From CAZLLV01 sp964560325 (GTDB lineage: Bacteria; Acidobacteriota; Thermoanaerobaculia; Multivoradales; DATKCC01), in assembly GCA_964560325.1 (NCBI GenBank), contig CAZLLV010000408.1, forward strand, positions 1 to 15,892: 15,892 nt of DNA, given 5' to 3'. The translations under genes and the position numbers were made by a program. The stretch's first letter is position 1. Each line of letters starts with the position of its first letter. The notes under the pieces were generated by a model. The model was not told the DNA's origin. It saw nothing but the letters and a program-made list of their open reading frames with translations, and ran no database searches. This document shows, one piece after another, positions 14,371 to 15,892 of this stretch.

Positions 14371-15537
14371 ATGCCGATCTCTCAGCCGTCCATCCTCCAT
14401 CCCTCCCGATTCGCCGCCGTCGCCGTCTGTCTCGCGCTCCTCGCCCCGCTCGCCGCCTGCGGCCCCGACCGCTCCGCCGGGCGGGGCGACCGGGACCGGT
14501 CCGGGTCGCTCGATCCGCCGCCGGTCGTGCCGGGCGATCCGGAGCAGCGGCTGGCCGACGAAGGCGAGGTGCCGGTCGGGGAGATCGACGAGTGCGGCCT
14601 CGACCACCAGGCGGTCGTCGACGACGCGGAGCTCGACCCGGGCCGCGCGGCCGGGGTCTCCGAGTACGCCCTGGAGCCGGTCTCGTTCTTCGTGAAGTTC
14701 CAGGACGAGGTCAACCCGCACCGGCTGATGTCCGCCTTCGTCCTGCCGGGCGAGTCGATGGAGCTCGAACCGCTCCTGACCGAGCGGGGCGACGACTTCG
14801 TCGTGCGCGCCGACGCGGGGACCCTCGAGCAGACGGCGCCGGGGCGCTGGCGCTGGACGGCGCCCGGGGAGCCGGGGATCTACTGCATCACGGTCGAGGA
14901 GACCGACAGCGGCGAGACGATGTGCGTGAACGCCTTCGTGCTCACGCCCTGGGACGGCCGGGAGGTGCTGAACGGCTACCGGATCGGCCGTTATCCGACC
15001 GATCTCTACCGTGGGCTCGAGACCTACCGCGCGCCGGAGGGTTTCATCGAGGTGACCGAGGCGAACGAGGACACCTGGATCACGCCGCACCTCCAGCTTC
15101 GGCAGTTCGTCTGCAAGCAGGCGGGCGGGTATCCGAAGTACCTGACGCTACGCACCCGGATGCTGCTCAAGCTCGAGCGCCTGCTCTCCGAAGCGCAGGA
15201 GGCCGGTCTCCCGGTCGAGACGTTCTACGTCATGAGCGGCTACCGGACGCCTTTCTATAACGAGGCGATCGGCAACCAGACGACCTATAGCCGCCACACC
15301 CACGGCGACGCCGCCGACATCTTCGTCGACCGTGACCGCGACGGCCGGATGGACGACATCGACGGCAGCGGCTCGGTGACGGTCGGCGACGCCCGCGCCC
15401 TCGCCGGGCTGGTCGAGGCGCTCTACGACCGGCCCTGGTACCGGCCGTTCATCGGCGGCCTCGGGATCTACGGCCCGGCCCCGCACCGGGGGCCGTTCAT
15501 CCACGTCGACACCCGGGGCTACCGGGCGCGCTGGTAG
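14371..15537 (+). CDS. M15-type zinc peptidase lipoprotein with dockerin-like calcium-loop insertion
   Basis: The 388-residue product begins with a lipoprotein signal peptide whose lipobox LAAC ends at Cys30, so it should be anchored in the cell envelope. After a Ser/Asp-rich linker, residues about 95-195 form a beta-rich domain with Cys172 and Cys185. The C-terminal domain (about 235-388) is a peptidase M15/DUF882-type fold: MSGYRTP (288-294), SRHTHGDAAD (307-316) with the SxHxxGxAxD pattern giving His309 and Asp316, and FIHVD (376-380) with His378. These are the expected zinc ligands of D-Ala-D-Ala or L,D-carboxypeptidases acting on peptidoglycan. Between them, 320-345 reads DRDRDGRMDDIDGSGSV followed by TVGDARAL, which resembles an EF-hand/dockerin calcium loop. 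The ATG at 14371 gives the signal peptide directly; an upstream start at 14263 would bury it. Confidence 0.87.
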   Translation: MPISQPSILHPSRFAAVAVCLALLAPLAACGPDRSAGRGDRDRSGSLDPPPVVPGDPEQRLADEGEVPVGEIDECGLDHQAVVDDAELDPGRAAGVSEYALEPVSFFVKFQDEVNPHRLMSAFVLPGESMELEPLLTERGDDFVVRADAGTLEQTAPGRWRWTAPGEPGIYCITVEETDSGETMCVNAFVLTPWDGREVLNGYRIGRYPTDLYRGLETYRAPEGFIEVTEANEDTWITPHLQLRQFVCKQAGGYPKYLTLRTRMLLKLERLLSEAQEAGLPVETFYVMSGYRTPFYNEAIGNQTTYSRHTHGDAADIFVDRDRDGRMDDIDGSGSVTVGDARALAGLVEALYDRPWYRPFIGGLGIYGPAPHRGPFIHVDTRGYRARW

Positions 15538-15538
15538 C
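15518..15538. terminator. Stop-embedded hairpin at the M15/TerC convergent junction
   Basis: GCTACC (15518-15523) pairs with GGTAGC (15533-15538) over a 9-nt loop; the TAG stop of the M15 gene is in the 3' arm. The convergent TerC stop is 4 bp further. There is no T-run. Confidence 0.3.
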
Positions 15539-15541
15539 GCC

Positions 15542-15892
15542 TCACGCCTTCTCCGGCGCGGGCGGAGCCTCTTCCTCCGCGTAACGCTGGTGGAGCTGGA
15601 CCGGACGGTTCTTCCGGACCCGCAGGTTGAGGAGCTCGACGAAGATCGAGAAGCCCATCGCGAAGTAGATGTACCCTTTCGGGATGTGCTGGTCGAGCGA
15701 CTCGGCGACCAGCGCCATGCCGATCAGGAGCAGGAACGAGAGCGCGAGGATCTTCACCGTCGGGTGCGCCTCGACGAAGTGCGAGATCGGCCCGGCCGCG
15801 AGCAGCATGACGCCGATCGCGATCACCACGGCGGCGATCATCACCCCCACCTCGTCGACCATTCCGATGGCGGTGATCACCGAGTCGAGCGA
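15542..15892 (-). CDS. TerC-family integral membrane protein, C-terminal part; 5' end outside window
   Basis: The visible 116 residues are the end of a TerC/YoaE-like membrane protein, a family tied to metal-ion homeostasis (Alx/MntX-type manganese export in some members). The frame is open to the window edge and begins SLDSVITAIGMVD, where the SLDS-type acidic site in a helix is a family hallmark. Three hydrophobic segments follow (about 14-35, 47-65 and 75-91), with HPTVKILALSFLLLIGMAL and HIPKGYIYFAMGFSIFVELL typical of the family. The charged C-terminal tail (from about 93) is cytoplasmic. It ends 4 bp from the M15 gene, convergently. The real start lies beyond 15892; internal GTG or ATG codons are not starts. 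Confidence 0.9.
   Translation of the reverse strand, partial: SLDSVITAIGMVDEVGVMIAAVVIAIGVMLLAAGPISHFVEAHPTVKILALSFLLLIGMALVAESLDQHIPKGYIYFAMGFSIFVELLNLRVRKNRPVQLHQRYAEEEAPPAPEKA

Noticed and set aside
1..15892. CRISPR arrays, tRNA or rRNA genes, complete insertion sequences
   Set aside because: Scanning by eye found no regularly spaced repeats, no tRNA-like cloverleaf with TTCGA arm, no rRNA segments, and no terminal inverted repeats bounding an element.

Overview
The window is very GC-rich, gene-dense DNA from a Gram-negative-type bacterium. Supporting signs are an RND efflux pump, a lipobox lipoprotein, a twin-arginine substrate and a ToxR/CadC-like membrane regulator. The combination of a winged-helix/FlgO-like regulator, a Tat-exported ankyrin protein, a REP-type transposase remnant and very high GC fits an Acidobacteriota-like genome. 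That assignment is inference only. No rRNA, tRNA or CRISPR array was seen.

Left arm (1-6299) is mainly housekeeping. It holds the second half of an RND transporter gene (+), then thiC (-) with a clear TPP riboswitch and a hairpin that buries the Shine-Dalgarno sequence. Next come a DUF1295 membrane reductase (+), a Tat-exported ankyrin-repeat protein (-), and a divergent winged-helix transmembrane regulator (+).

Middle (6300-7500) is a scar region. It has two adjacent short tandem duplications, a REP-associated tyrosine transposase (IS200-like) whose centre and catalytic Tyr region are missing, a strong palindrome exactly at that break, and about 440 bp of apparently non-coding DNA up to the next gene.

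Accessory block (7501-14220) looks like an immune or conflict module. On the + strand is a TIR-nSTAND ATPase gene whose reading frame breaks at about 9222. The continuation carries a transmembrane segment, a coiled coil and a metallo-beta-lactamase-like domain in which the HxHxDH motif is replaced. Facing it on the - strand is a two-gene operon: a patatin-like phospholipase, then 4 nt later a 690-aa protein with a deoxyribosyltransferase/TIR-like N-terminal domain, a TPR-S-type scaffold (DUF4071, the ASK/MAP3K TRAFs-binding family) and a SLOG-like C-terminal domain. The parts suggest a Thoeris-like logic: a TIR NADase with STAND sensing makes an NAD-derived signal, a TPR-S/SLOG protein receives it, and a patatin attacks membranes. 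This is a hypothesis; no member has been tested here.

Right arm (14371-15892) returns to chromosomal genes: an M15-type peptidase lipoprotein with a dockerin-like calcium-loop insertion (+), and the 3' end of a TerC-family membrane protein (-). All four convergent gene junctions are short (4-59 bp), and several carry hairpins overlapping stop codons.
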